From Pseudomonas reinekei (GTDB lineage: Bacteria; Pseudomonadota; Gammaproteobacteria; Pseudomonadales; Pseudomonadaceae), in assembly GCF_001945365.1 (NCBI RefSeq), contig NZ_MSTQ01000003.1, positions 372,001-436,000 on the forward strand: a stretch of DNA of 64,000 bases. The letters run 5' to 3'. A model generated the notes under the pieces. The model did not search any database. It was not told the DNA's origin and saw only the letters and a program-made list of their open reading frames with translations. Below are positions 54,593-64,000 of this stretch, in pieces (positions within the stretch are counted from its first letter, which is position 1; each line of letters opens with the position of its first letter). Made by a program: the position numbers and the translations under genes.

Positions 54593-56101
54593 ATGGCGCA
54601 TAACGAAGCAGTCGACGTAGTACTGGTTGGGGCTGGCATCATGAGTGCCACCCTTGCCGTACTGCTCAAAGAGCTCGACCCCGCGATCAAGCTGGAAGTC
54701 GTCGAGCTGATGGATTCCGGTGCCGCGGAGAGTTCCAACCCGTGGAACAACGCCGGTACCGGTCACGCCGGCCTGTGCGAGCTGAACTACACGCCGCAGG
54801 CTGCGGATGGCACCGTCGACATCAAGAAGGCCGTGCACATCAACACTCAGTTCGAGGTGTCGAAGCAGTTCTGGTCGTACCTGACCAGGAAAGGCACGTT
54901 CGGCTCGTGCAAATCGTTCATCAGCCCGGTGCCACACCTGAGTTTCGTGCAGGGCGAGAGCGGCGTGTCCTTCCTCAAGGAACGCTTCAAGGTGCTGAGC
55001 AAGCACCACGCCTTCGCCGACATGGAATACACCGAAGACAAGGCCACAATGGCCGAGTGGATGCCGCTGATGATGCCTGGCCGCGATCCTGGCGAAACCC
55101 TCGCCGCGACCCGCGTGATCAACGGCACTGACGTCAACTTCGGCGCACTGACCAACCAACTGCTCAAGCACCTGACCAGCGCACCCGATGCCCAGGTCAA
55201 GTACTGCAAGCGCGTGACCGGTCTGAAGCGTCATAACGGTGGCTGGACTGTCAGCATCAAGGACGTCAACAGCGGCAATACCCGTGAAGTCGACGCCAGG
55301 TTCGTCTTCCTCGGCGCCGGTGGCGCGGCATTGCCGCTGCTGCAAGCTTCGGGCATTGAAGAGAGCAAAGGCTTCGGCGGCTTCCCGATCAGCGGCCAGT
55401 GGCTGCGTTGCGACAACCCGGAAGTGGTCAAGCACCACCAGGCCAAGGTCTACAGCCAGGCGGCCGTGGGTTCGCCGCCAATGTCCGTGCCGCACCTGGA
55501 CACCCGTGTCGTCGACGGCAAGAAATCCCTGCTGTTCGGACCTTACGCCGGTTTCACCACCAAGTTCCTCAAGCATGGTTCCTTCATGGACCTGCCGCTA
55601 TCGGTTCGCGCCGGCAACATCGGCCCGATGCTGGCCGTGGCGAAAAACAACATGGACCTGACCAAGTATCTGGTCAGCGAAGTGATGCAGTCCATGGAGC
55701 AGCGCCTCGAATCCCTGCGTCGCTTCTACCCTGAAGCGAAAGCCGAGGACTGGCGTCTGGAAGTGGCTGGTCAACGGGTGCAGATCATCAAGAAAGACCC
55801 GAAAAAAGGCGGCATCCTGCAGTTCGGTACCGAACTGGTCGCCGCCAAGGACGGTTCCCTTGCCGCCCTGCTCGGCGCTTCGCCAGGGGCTTCGGTGACT
55901 GTTTCGATCATGCTGGAACTGATCGAAAAATGCTTCCCGAGCCAGGCCAAAGGCGAGTGGGCTGCCAAACTGGCGGAAATCTTCCCGGCCCGCGAGAAAG
56001 TCCTGGAAACCGACGCTGCGCTGTATAGCAAGATCAACGCGCAGAACAACGTTGCTCTGGAACTGGTTGAAGCCAGCAGTGAGACCGAAAGCTACGCTTG
56101 A
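54593..56101 (+). CDS. mqo: Malate:quinone oxidoreductase
   Basis: A 502-residue peripheral membrane FAD enzyme that oxidises malate to oxaloacetate and passes electrons to the quinone pool, the TCA-cycle step used in place of, or beside, NAD-linked malate dehydrogenase. The FAD-binding N-terminus reads [13 protein letters not shown], followed by the family-typical [24 protein letters not shown] lies before the ATG at 54593. A long, gene-poor region precedes it and a strong terminator follows. Confidence 0.96.
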   Translation: MAHNEAVDVVLVGAGIMSATLAVLLKELDPAIKLEVVELMDSGAAESSNPWNNAGTGHAGLCELNYTPQAADGTVDIKKAVHINTQFEVSKQFWSYLTRKGTFGSCKSFISPVPHLSFVQGESGVSFLKERFKVLSKHHAFADMEYTEDKATMAEWMPLMMPGRDPGETLAATRVINGTDVNFGALTNQLLKHLTSAPDAQVKYCKRVTGLKRHNGGWTVSIKDVNSGNTREVDARFVFLGAGGAALPLLQASGIEESKGFGGFPISGQWLRCDNPEVVKHHQAKVYSQAAVGSPPMSVPHLDTRVVDGKKSLLFGPYAGFTTKFLKHGSFMDLPLSVRAGNIGPMLAVAKNNMDLTKYLVSEVMQSMEQRLESLRRFYPEAKAEDWRLEVAGQRVQIIKKDPKKGGILQFGTELVAAKDGSLAALLGASPGASVTVSIMLELIEKCFPSQAKGEWAAKLAEIFPAREKVLETDAALYSKINAQNNVALELVEASSETESYA

Positions 56102-56113
56102 TTGGGCCGCATG

Positions 56114-56151
56114 AAAAACGCCCCGTCCTCATTGAGGGCGGGGCGTTTTTT
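56114..56151. terminator. Bidirectional intrinsic terminator after mqo
   Basis: AAAAACGCCCCG and CGGGGCGTTTTTT form a strong stem, with CCTC/GAGG pairing inside the loop, giving A and T runs on the two sides. Confidence 0.92.
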
Positions 56152-56170
56152 ATGCTCGCTGAACATTTTC

Positions 56171-56200
56171 TGTGGTGAGGGAGCTGGCTCCCTCGCCACA
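56171..56200. repeat. Inverted repeat (REP type 2)
   Basis: TGTGGTGAGGGAGC and GCTCCCTCGCCACA around TG; same family as 46213-46244. Lies between convergent mqo and the PA4642-like gene. Confidence 0.82.
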
Positions 56201-56213
56201 GGGAACAAAGCGA

Positions 56214-56501
56214 TCAGCCGCGAGCCTTTTCGATCAGTTCGATGTAGTCCGGCGCATTGCGCTGATCCTTGATCAGGGCAACGAAGTCATTGCCGTGTTC
56301 ATCCTTGCCGTTAACGTCAAAACCGGCCTCGACGAAGAACGTCAGGAAACGTTCGAAATCGTCGATGCGCAGGCCACGGTAGGCCTTGATCAGTTTGTGC
56401 AGGGACGGAGAAGTCGCGTCGACCGGTTCGAAATCGAGGAACAACTTGATCTGCTCATCGCCGATCTCGTCACCAATCACTTGTTTCTTATCTTTACGCA
56501 T
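56214..56501 (-). CDS. PA4642-like conserved hypothetical protein
   Basis: A 95-residue acidic cytoplasmic protein, conserved beside mqo in pseudomonads (the PA4642-like family). Its second half, including GFDVNGKDEHGNDFVALIKD, resembles an ankyrin-like repeat. Function unknown. Confidence 0.82.
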   Translation of the reverse strand: MRKDKKQVIGDEIGDEQIKLFLDFEPVDATSPSLHKLIKAYRGLRIDDFERFLTFFVEAGFDVNGKDEHGNDFVALIKDQRNAPDYIELIEKARG

Positions 56502-56564
56502 TGCCGACTCCAGCTCGCAGACATTTCACGGGGCGGGCAGTTTACCCCCGCGCAGGCGCCGGGC

Positions 56565-57050
56565 TCAACGCGGACGAACAGCCCCGGTGTGCAGATCGGC
56601 CCAAACGTGGCCGTTGGCGTAGCTTAGAAACTGGCAATACACCGTGTCATGACGCAGCAGATCGATCACCACCCGGTATTGCGCCAACGGGTAGTAGAGG
56701 GTGAGGGTCCTGGTTTTGTCGTCGTAGACCGGCTTTTTCAGACTTTTGCTTTCGCCATCGAAATTCACCAGCACCTGATTAATGGTCGCGCCCTTGTTTA
56801 AGGATTTGCCCTTGAGACGAACCAACAGCGGCGAAGTGACCGGGATCGGCTGCTGATTGGACTGGCGCTGACTGCCGACCACCACCGAGTACTCGGTGAC
56901 TTGCAGCAATTGTTGCTGCTCGGGCGCTGCGTCACGCAGGGTCAGATCATCCGGCGGCAGGAACTGCCCGTGCATCGGCGCCGGCGCGGCGGCCAGGGGC
57001 AGGCTGAGGGTCAGCAACAGAGCGGCGCAGCTGCGAATCAAAAAGCTCAT
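56565..57050 (-). CDS. Secreted hypothetical protein
   Basis: A 161-residue protein with a clear signal peptide (about 1-22, ending AAAP). The mature part is beta-rich and mildly basic (LLVRLKGKSLNKGATINQVL). I do not recognise a family. It lies in a - strand run with the cupin and hpt genes but is separated from the cupin gene by a REP-like hairpin. Confidence 0.72.
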   Translation of the reverse strand: MSFLIRSCAALLLTLSLPLAAAPAPMHGQFLPPDDLTLRDAAPEQQQLLQVTEYSVVVGSQRQSNQQPIPVTSPLLVRLKGKSLNKGATINQVLVNFDGESKSLKKPVYDDKTRTLTLYYPLAQYRVVIDLLRHDTVYCQFLSYANGHVWADLHTGAVRPR

Positions 57051-57070
57051 GACAGGCTCCGTAGGGCGAG

Positions 57071-57099
57071 TGTTGGAGCGAGCTTGCTCGCCCCTACAA
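57071..57099. repeat. REP-like hairpin
   Basis: TGTTGGAGCGAGC and GCTCGCCCCTACA pair with small mismatches around TT. Lies between the secreted-protein and cupin genes. Confidence 0.6.
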
Positions 57100-57107
57100 G
57101 GTAGGGA

Positions 57108-57581
57108 TCAATCGAATTGCGCGCGCATCCAGGCCTGATAATCGGCAACACCAGGCTCACCTTCGCGCGGCGCCCAATTCGCCAGTTCACCCTCACCAAC
57201 CGGACGATAAGGTCCGGCCTTGCATTCGAACATCAGGCTGTCGGCCTCCAGCACCACCAAACCGTGGAACACACCGGTTGGCAGGTCTACGCCAACACAG
57301 TCCCCACCCGCCTGCAGTACGGTCTTGCTCAACACCGCACCGGCTTCGTCAAAGATCAACACACCCAGACGCCCCTTGAGGACCAATAGGGTTTCAGCCT
57401 TGTGGTCACCCAAATGCCGGTGAGGCGGGATGTACGTCGAAGGTTGCAACCCCACCGCCATGCGATGGCAAGCGTCTTCCATCTGATGGAAATTGTGGTG
57501 CTGGCGCCCACGAGGATTAGCCGCAGCTTTTCCGGCTAACTCAGCGAACAAAGTCTGATCCAGAAAGCGAGGCGTATCCAT
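57108..57581 (-). CDS. WbuC-type cupin-fold metalloprotein
   Basis: A 157-residue cupin. Metal-binding residues are visible in PPHRHLGDHKAET and the later GVFHGLVV. WbuC proteins occur with polysaccharide genes elsewhere and are of unclear function. The gene begins 3 nt after the hpt stop, so it is in the hpt transcript. Confidence 0.82.
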   Translation of the reverse strand: MDTPRFLDQTLFAELAGKAAANPRGRQHHNFHQMEDACHRMAVGLQPSTYIPPHRHLGDHKAETLLVLKGRLGVLIFDEAGAVLSKTVLQAGGDCVGVDLPTGVFHGLVVLEADSLMFECKAGPYRPVGEGELANWAPREGEPGVADYQAWMRAQFD

Positions 57582-57584
57582 GTC

Positions 57585-58142
57585 TTACATCCCTTTAACG
57601 GCAAAAATCCCGTTGGCATTACGCCAGTAGCCTTTGTAGTCCATGCCATAACCGAAGATGTAACGGTCGATGCACGGCAGACCAACGAAATCGGCTTTCA
57701 GGTCTGGGCGGGCCTTGCGGTCGTGGTCCTTGTCGATCAGCACGGCGGTGTGCACTTTGCGCGCGCCGGCGTGTTTGCAGAAGTCGATGATCGCGCCCAG
57801 GGTGTGACCTTCATCGAGGATGTCGTCGATGATCAGCACGTCACGGTCGATGAACGACACTTCCGGCTTGGCTTTCCAGAACAGCTCGCCGCCGCTGGTT
57901 TCGTTGCGATAACGGGTGGCGTGCAGGTAGGACGCTTCCAGCGGGAACTGCAGATGAGTCAGCAGCTTGCCGGCGAAAATCAGGCCGCCATTCATCACAC
58001 AGAACACCACCGGGTTGCTGTCCGCCAGTTCTTCATTGATGTGCGCACCGACGCGGGCGATAGCCGCCTCGACTTCAGCTTCGGTGTACAGGCAGTCAGC
58101 CTCTCGCATGATTTGACGGATATGCTCGAGATCAGCGGACAT
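57585..58142 (-). CDS. hpt: Hypoxanthine-guanine phosphoribosyltransferase
   Basis: A 185-residue phosphoribosyltransferase for purine salvage: hypoxanthine or guanine plus PRPP to IMP or GMP. The PRPP-binding motif is VLIIDDILDEGHTLG. ATG at 58142 with GGAG upstream; a longer frame is not supported. It is divergent from upp, the matching pyrimidine enzyme. Confidence 0.92.
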   Translation of the reverse strand: MSADLEHIRQIMREADCLYTEAEVEAAIARVGAHINEELADSNPVVFCVMNGGLIFAGKLLTHLQFPLEASYLHATRYRNETSGGELFWKAKPEVSFIDRDVLIIDDILDEGHTLGAIIDFCKHAGARKVHTAVLIDKDHDRKARPDLKADFVGLPCIDRYIFGYGMDYKGYWRNANGIFAVKGM

Positions 58143-58259
58143 GGTGCTCTCCAAGGGGGGTAGCGGACAGGAAAAGCGGGCAAAGGTACGCATCCCGCAC
58201 GGCCAGATCAAGCGTTTGTGGACTAACGTACTGTATGTCTATAGGACAACACCCTCGGA

Positions 58260-58271
58260 TAGATTAATCTA
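58260..58271. promoter_or_regulatory. 12-bp palindrome in the hpt/upp gap
   Basis: TAGATTAATCTA, a perfect palindrome, lies 36 bp upstream of upp between two divergent salvage genes. A regulator site is possible; nothing else supports it. Confidence 0.3.
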
Positions 58272-58306
58272 GGCCGGTTTTTTTGCCCGCCGCCGGAGCC
58301 TTTCCC

Positions 58307-58945
58307 ATGCCCATCCTCGAGATCCGCCACCCGCTGATCCGTCATAAACTTGGCCTGATGCGCCGCGCAGACATCAGCACCAAGAATTTCCGCGAGCTCG
58401 CTCAGGAAGTCGGTGCCCTGCTGACCTATGAAGCCACTAAAGACCTGCCGCTGGAAACCTACGATATCGAAGGTTGGTGCGGCACTGTGTCGGTCGAGAA
58501 AATCGCCGGCAAGAAAATTACTGTCGTCCCGATCCTGCGTGCCGGTATCGGCATGCTCGAAGGCGTGCTGAGCCTGATCCCTGGCGCCAAAGTCAGCGCC
58601 GTGGGTGTGGCCCGCAACGAAGAAACCCTGCAGGCCCACACCTACCTGGAAAAACTGGTTCCGGAAATCGACGAACGCCTGGCGATGATCATCGACCCGA
58701 TGCTCGCCACCGGCAGCTCCATGGTTGCCACCATCGATCTGCTGAAAAAGGCCGGCTGCCGCGACATCCGCGCCATGGTGCTGGTCGCTGCCCCCGAGGG
58801 TATCGCGGCGGTAGAGAAGGCTCACCCGGACGTGATCATCTATACCGCTTCCATTGATCAAAAACTGAACGAACACGGTTACATCATCCCGGGCCTTGGC
58901 GATGCTGGCGACAAGATCTTCGGCACCAAGCAGAAGGACGCGTGA
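58307..58945 (+). CDS. upp: Uracil phosphoribosyltransferase
   Basis: A 212-residue enzyme converting uracil and PRPP to UMP. The PRPP loop is [12 protein letters not shown] and the uracil pocket lies in [14 protein letters not shown] at 58307 after GGAG. The stop touches the start of uraA (overlap if uraA uses its GTG), so transport and salvage are coupled. Confidence 0.95.
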   Translation: MPILEIRHPLIRHKLGLMRRADISTKNFRELAQEVGALLTYEATKDLPLETYDIEGWCGTVSVEKIAGKKITVVPILRAGIGMLEGVLSLIPGAKVSAVGVARNEETLQAHTYLEKLVPEIDERLAMIIDPMLATGSSMVATIDLLKKAGCRDIRAMVLVAAPEGIAAVEKAHPDVIIYTASIDQKLNEHGYIIPGLGDAGDKIFGTKQKDA

Positions 58946-58947
58946 GC

Positions 58948-60222
58948 ATGCAGCAAGAGTTCAACGATCCGCTCTGGCGCACGGTACTGTCCGGTGCGCA
59001 GATGCTGTTCGTGGCGTTCGGCGCCCTGGTATTGATGCCGCTGATTACCGGCCTTGATCCGAACGTAGCGCTGTTCACCGCTGGCCTGGGGACGATCCTG
59101 TTCCAGATCGTCACCGGGCGTCAGGTGCCGGTGTTCCTGGCGTCGAGCTTTGCCTTTATCACCCCGATCATTCTCGCCAAGGGCCAATTCGGCCTCGCGG
59201 CGACCATGGGCGGCGTGATGGCGGCGGGCTTCGTCTATACCTTTCTCGGCCTGGCCGTGAAGATCAAAGGCACCGGCTTCATCGATCGCCTGCTGCCACC
59301 GGTGGTGATTGGCCCGGTGATCATCTCCATCGGCCTGGCCATGGCGCCGATTGCCGCCAACATGGCAATGGGCAAGGCTGGCGACGGCAGCGAGCTGATT
59401 CATTACCAGACCGCCATGCTGATCTCGATGCCGGCCTTGCTGACCACCCTGATCGTCGCCGTGTTCGGCAAAGGCATTTTCCGCCTGGTGCCGATCATTT
59501 CCGGCGTGCTGGTCGGTTTTGGCATGGCGTTCTACTTCGGCGTGGTCGACACGGCGAAGATTGCCGCTGCACCGTGGTTCGCCATCCCGAATTTCACTGC
59601 GCCGGAATTCAACTGGCAGGCGATTCTGTTCATTGTTCCGGTGGCCCTGGCCCCGGCCATTGAGCACATCGGCGGCGTGATTGCCGTGGGCAGCGTGACC
59701 GGTCGCGATTACCTGAAGAAACCCGGCCTGCACCGCACTCTGCTCGGTGACGGCATTGCCACCACTGCAGCCGGCCTGTTCGGCGGCCCGCCCAACACCA
59801 CGTACGCCGAAGTCACCGGCGCGGTGATGCTGACCAAGAACTACAACCCGAAAATCATGACCTGGGCGGCGATCTTCGCCATCAGCCTGGCGTTCATCGG
59901 CAAGTTTGGTGCCTTGCTGCAAAGCATTCCGGTGCCGGTAATGGGCGGGATTCTGTGCCTGCTGTTCGGTTCGATTGCGGCGGTGGGCATGAACACGCTG
60001 ATTCGCCACAAGATTGACTTGGGCGAAGCGCGCAATCTGGTGATTGTGTCGGTGACCCTGGTGTTCGGGATTGGCGGTGTGTTGGTGGGTACCGGCACCG
60101 GTCCGGACGACTTCGGCCTCAAAGGCATCGCGCTGTGCGCGGTGGTGGCGATTGCGCTGAACCTGATCCTGCCGGGCAACGACAGCTGGAAGCACAAGAA
60201 GGCGGATGAGCCGCTGCTGTAA
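58948..60222 (+). CDS. uraA: Uracil:cation symporter UraA (NCS2 family)
   Basis: A 424-residue inner-membrane uracil transporter with 14 helices expected for the NCS2 family. Conserved family elements include PVFLASSFAFITPI and LFGGPPNTTYAEVTGAV. It feeds uracil to Upp. The ATG at 58948 is chosen; an alternative GTG at 58942 would overlap the upp stop by 4 nt (GTGA) and gives a shorter Shine-Dalgarno spacing, so it cannot be excluded. Confidence 0.93.
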   Translation: MQQEFNDPLWRTVLSGAQMLFVAFGALVLMPLITGLDPNVALFTAGLGTILFQIVTGRQVPVFLASSFAFITPIILAKGQFGLAATMGGVMAAGFVYTFLGLAVKIKGTGFIDRLLPPVVIGPVIISIGLAMAPIAANMAMGKAGDGSELIHYQTAMLISMPALLTTLIVAVFGKGIFRLVPIISGVLVGFGMAFYFGVVDTAKIAAAPWFAIPNFTAPEFNWQAILFIVPVALAPAIEHIGGVIAVGSVTGRDYLKKPGLHRTLLGDGIATTAAGLFGGPPNTTYAEVTGAVMLTKNYNPKIMTWAAIFAISLAFIGKFGALLQSIPVPVMGGILCLLFGSIAAVGMNTLIRHKIDLGEARNLVIVSVTLVFGIGGVLVGTGTGPDDFGLKGIALCAVVAIALNLILPGNDSWKHKKADEPLL

Positions 60223-60233
60223 AGGGTGATCCC

Positions 60234-60350
60234 CTGTGGCGAGGGAGCTCGCTCCCGCCGGGTCGCGAAGCGGCCCCAAAATTCTCGCAGTCAATGAAGA
60301 TTTTGTGAGTGCTGTGCACTCAAGCGGGAGCGAACTCCCTCGCTACAGGT
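60234..60350. repeat. Paired REP elements (type 2)
   Basis: TGTGGCGAGGGAGCTCGCTC starts at 60235 and the opposing copy GGGAGCGAACTCCCTCGCTA ends at 60345. It sits between convergent uraA and hemH. Confidence 0.82.
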
Positions 60351-60357
60351 TGTATGC

Positions 60358-61383
60358 CTACAGGGCCAGAGGCGCCCTTTCACACAACGTGTTCAACGCT
60401 TTCGCCCACTGCGGGTCATCATTGAGACACGGCACCAGCACCAACTCCTCCCCTCCCGCTTCGCGGAACTGCTCTTTGCCGCGATCACCAATCTCTTCCA
60501 GCGTCTCGATGCAATCGGCCACGAACGCCGGGCACATCACCAACAGCTTTTTCACACCCGACTTGGCCAACTCGTCAAGACGCACTTCGGTGTAGGGTTC
60601 GATCCATTTGGCGCGCCCCAGGCGCGACTGGAACGACACCGACCACTTGCCGTCCGGCAGGCCCATGCGCTTGGCAAACTCGGATGCCGTGCGCAGGCAT
60701 TGAGCCCGGTAGCAGGTAGCCATTACCTGCGGCGAAGCATTCTTGCAGCAATCTTGGTTTTTTAAACAATGCTGACCGCTCGGGTCCAGCTTCGTCAGGT
60801 GGCGCTCCGGCAAACCATGAAAGCTCAGCAACAGATGATCGTAATCCTGTTGCAGATAGGGTTTGGCCGTGGCCACCAGCGCGTCGAGATATTCCGGCTG
60901 ATCGTAGAACGGCTGGAGCACTGACAGTTGCACATCGAGCTTGTTCTCGCGCACGACGCGCCGGGCTTCTTCGATCACGGTGGTGGTGGTGCTGTCGGCG
61001 AACTGTGGATAAAGCGGCGCGAGCGTGATCCGCTTTTGCCCTTGTGCCGCCAGACGTGTCAGCATCGACTCAATGGACGGCTGGCCGTAACGCATCGCCA
61101 GCTCGACCGGACCGTGGCGCCACTGTGACGTCATCGCCTGCTGCAAGCGGCGGCTGAGCACTACCAGCGGCGAGCCCTCGTCCCACCAGATCGAAGCGTA
61201 AGCATGGGCCGACTGCTCGGGACGCTTGATCAGGATCAGCGACACCAGCAAACGCCGCACCGGCCAGGGTACGTCGATCACGTAAGGATCCATGAGAAAC
61301 TGATTGAGGTACCGGCGCACATCCGCCACCGAAGTGGAGGCCGGTGAGCCCAGATTGACCAGAAGCAACGCGTGATCGGTCAT
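60358..61383 (-). CDS. hemH: Ferrochelatase
   Basis: A 341-residue enzyme inserting Fe2+ into protoporphyrin IX, the last step of heme synthesis. The metal-site histidine lies in [11 protein letters not shown]. Unusually, a Cys-rich segment follows (Cys in [12 protein letters not shown] and in ATCYRAQC), reminiscent of the cluster-binding region of ferrochelatases known to carry [2Fe-2S]. It is the second gene of a minus-strand pair, 13 nt after the epimerase gene. Confidence 0.92.
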   Translation of the reverse strand: MTDHALLLVNLGSPASTSVADVRRYLNQFLMDPYVIDVPWPVRRLLVSLILIKRPEQSAHAYASIWWDEGSPLVVLSRRLQQAMTSQWRHGPVELAMRYGQPSIESMLTRLAAQGQKRITLAPLYPQFADSTTTTVIEEARRVVRENKLDVQLSVLQPFYDQPEYLDALVATAKPYLQQDYDHLLLSFHGLPERHLTKLDPSGQHCLKNQDCCKNASPQVMATCYRAQCLRTASEFAKRMGLPDGKWSVSFQSRLGRAKWIEPYTEVRLDELAKSGVKKLLVMCPAFVADCIETLEEIGDRGKEQFREAGGEELVLVPCLNDDPQWAKALNTLCERAPLAL

Positions 61384-61396
61384 GCAACGTCCTATT

Positions 61397-62299
61397 TCAA
61401 AGGCGGCTGGAGAGATCTTCCAGGGCCGCGCGCAAATCAGTGAACTGGAATGTGAAACCTGCTTCGAGCAAACGCGCCGGTGTGGCCCGCTGGCCGCCCA
61501 GCAATATCAAAGACAACTCGCCCAGGCCGACCTTCAACGCAAAGGCCGGCATCGGCATGAACGCCGGGCGGTGCAACACGCTGCCCAGGGTCTTGGCAAA
61601 TTCGCGATTACGCACCGGCTTCGGTGCGCACGCATTATATGGACCGTTGGCTTCATTGCGATGCAGAAGAAAATCAATCAAGGCGATTTGATCGTTGATA
61701 TGAATCCACGGCATCCACTGCCGACCGTTGCCAATCGGGCCCCCCAGCCCGAGTTTGAACGGCAGCAACAGACGCGACAAAAAGCCGCCTTCGGCTGACA
61801 ACACCAACCCGGTGCGTACGAGGGTCACCCGTATCCCCAAGCCCTCCGCACGCTGCGCGGTTTCTTCCCAGGCAATGCACAGCTGACTGGCGAAGTCGTC
61901 GATCACCGGTGGCGAGTCCTCGGTGAGCTCCCGCTCACCACCGTCGCCGTACCAACCCACTGCCGAACCTGAAATCAGCACACTCGGCTTCTGCTCACGG
62001 CCCTCGAGCCAGGCCAGCAAAGTTTCCGTCAGGGTGATGCGGCTGCTCCATAACAAAGCCTTGCGTTTGTGGGTCCAGAGCCGATCGGCAATCGGCGCCC
62101 CGGCAAGATTGATGATTGCATCCACCGGTTCCTGCCCGATGTCCTCGAGTCGGGCGACACCCCGTACCTGGGCACCGCAAATTTTCGCGACTTTCGCAGG
62201 CGTCCGGCTCCAGACGGTCAGGCGATGTCCCTGACTCAACCAGTACCGACAAAGCTGACGTCCTATCAAACCAGTACCGCCGGTCAGCAATATGTGCAT
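61397..62299 (-). CDS. TIGR01777-family NAD-dependent epimerase-like protein
   Basis: A 300-residue short-chain dehydrogenase-like protein of the TIGR01777 (YfcH-like) family. The nucleotide-binding loop is [13 protein letters not shown], with [12 protein letters not shown] where the catalytic Ser/Tyr region lies. Function unknown. It precedes hemH in one transcript. Confidence 0.85.
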   Translation of the reverse strand: MHILLTGGTGLIGRQLCRYWLSQGHRLTVWSRTPAKVAKICGAQVRGVARLEDIGQEPVDAIINLAGAPIADRLWTHKRKALLWSSRITLTETLLAWLEGREQKPSVLISGSAVGWYGDGGERELTEDSPPVIDDFASQLCIAWEETAQRAEGLGIRVTLVRTGLVLSAEGGFLSRLLLPFKLGLGGPIGNGRQWMPWIHINDQIALIDFLLHRNEANGPYNACAPKPVRNREFAKTLGSVLHRPAFMPMPAFALKVGLGELSLILLGGQRATPARLLEAGFTFQFTDLRAALEDLSSRL

Positions 62300-62421
62300 G
62301 ACTTCTTCCTCGCGTGGCGTTTTACCCTGATGACTAGTCTATTTTTATAAGCAAGGGATCTTTGATATCGGGCAGGCTCTGTGTTTAACAATAGGCCAAG
62401 CTGTCAGAACGAGAACGTTAA

Positions 62422-63695
<1,274 letters not shown>

Positions 63696-63699
63696 GCGC

Positions 63700-63719
63700 T
63701 GTAGGAGCCCGCTTCTACA
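63700..63719. repeat. REP-like hairpin
   Basis: TGTAGGAGC and GCTTCTACA, paired with one mismatch around CC, a single REP half. Confidence 0.6.
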
Positions 63720-63747
63720 AGGAACGCAAAAAACTTATACATAACAT

Positions 63748-63810
63748 TTGACTTGTACAGCTTCGAATCTATGATGAACCTCATGTTGTACAGATAAAAA
63801 TATCTGTACA
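63748..63810 (+). promoter_or_regulatory. Promoter and 24-bp palindromic operator (LitR/PplR-like)
   Basis: TTGACT (63748-63753) and TATGAT (63770-63775), 16 bp apart, suggest a promoter. A TGTACA lies at 63754-63759, and a perfect inverted repeat TGTACAGATA (63787-63796), AAAA, TATCTGTACA (63801-63810) lies just downstream. The motif matches the site before the oxidoreductase gene. Confidence 0.65.
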
Positions 63811-63833
63811 GGTTTTTGATTCGAGGTGTTCCG

Positions 63834-64000
63834 ATGCCCCTGCCCTCCGCCAAACCGAAAATCGCCATCAGCGCCTGCCTGATGGGTACCGAAGTGCGCT
63901 TTAACGGCGGGCACAAGGAGTCACGGCTGTGCAGCCGCACCCTCACCGATTACTTCGATTTCGTTGAGATCTGCCCGGAAGTGGCGATCGGCCTGGGCAT
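63834..64000 (+). CDS. DUF523 (probably DUF523-DUF1722) protein, truncated by the window
   Basis: The first 55 codons of a gene that runs off the window. ISACLMGTEVRFNGGHK is typical of DUF523, with the conserved Cys, and the second Cys appears in RLCSRTL. In pseudomonads this protein usually also carries DUF1722 and is encoded next to a MerR regulator and photolyase. GAGG precedes the ATG at 63834. The palindromic operator lies 24 bp upstream. Confidence 0.8.
   Translation, partial: MPLPSAKPKIAISACLMGTEVRFNGGHKESRLCSRTLTDYFDFVEICPEVAIGLG

Overview
The window is a piece of chromosome from a Pseudomonas, most like the P. fluorescens group. Evidence: high GC; the gene order yraN-gmhA-dolP / sspBA / petCBA / rpsI-rplM / tas / acyl-CoA dehydrogenase and, at the other end, mqo / PA4642-like / hpt / upp-uraA / hemH, which I recall from other pseudomonads; and many REP-type hairpins of the fluorescens-group kind (TGTGGGAGC... 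and TGTGGCGAGGGAGC...). I saw no tRNA, rRNA, CRISPR array, transposase or prophage.

Layout. 1-7.9 kb: core genes for envelope maintenance (yraN, gmhA, dolP), the ClpXP adaptor sspB with sspA, the cytochrome bc1 complex (petABC), ribosomal proteins L13/S9, and a Tas-type aldo-keto reductase. 7.9-10.2 kb: an acyl-CoA dehydrogenase and a GlxA-like AraC regulator. 10.4-15.7 kb: an apparent accessory block, an FAD amino-acid monooxygenase/oxidase followed by a nitrilase-family amidase, an unrecognised membrane protein with an internal duplication, and a cytoplasmic asparaginase-family enzyme. It resembles the two-step lysine route (DavB monooxygenase then DavA amidase) but with an unknown substrate. 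15.9-19.7 kb: zapE, trpS, an alpha/beta hydrolase and zapG.

19.8-32.5 kb: a nearly complete ectoine/hydroxyectoine uptake and degradation cluster. EhuBCDA (ABC importer, + strand) diverges from the MocR-type regulator EnuR. EutB, EutC, DoeA, DoeB, the Lrp-type DoeX, the dehydrogenase DoeC and the transaminase DoeD follow on the - strand, ending at aspartate. A 17-bp motif recurs in the enuR/ehuB gap and upstream of eutB (14 of 17 identical), with a weaker copy before doeC; I propose it as the EnuR operator. eutA is absent.

32.6-45.4 kb: an OmpA-like lipoprotein, a glyoxalase-II-like hydrolase, a MalT-type LuxR regulator next to DUF1329, DUF1302 and acyl-CoA synthetase genes (a probable lipid uptake/activation system), a LysE exporter, a D-2-hydroxyacid dehydrogenase and rsmC. 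45.4-53.9 kb: a yybP-ykoY manganese riboswitch controlling a GDT1/UPF0016 exporter, an M48 protease, a chemoreceptor, a divergent YedK/HMCES-like protein, small proteins, an acyltransferase, and a small gene preceded by four TCAC repeats at exact 11-bp spacing. 54.6-64 kb: mqo, purine/pyrimidine salvage (hpt, upp, uraA), hemH, and a light/B12-type regulon candidate: an FAD oxidoreductase, a Trp-rich protein and a truncated DUF523 gene whose promoters share TGTACA palindromes.

Most convergent gene junctions carry either a bidirectional terminator or a REP-type inverted repeat. Functions come from reading the sequence and recalled family knowledge; no search was run.
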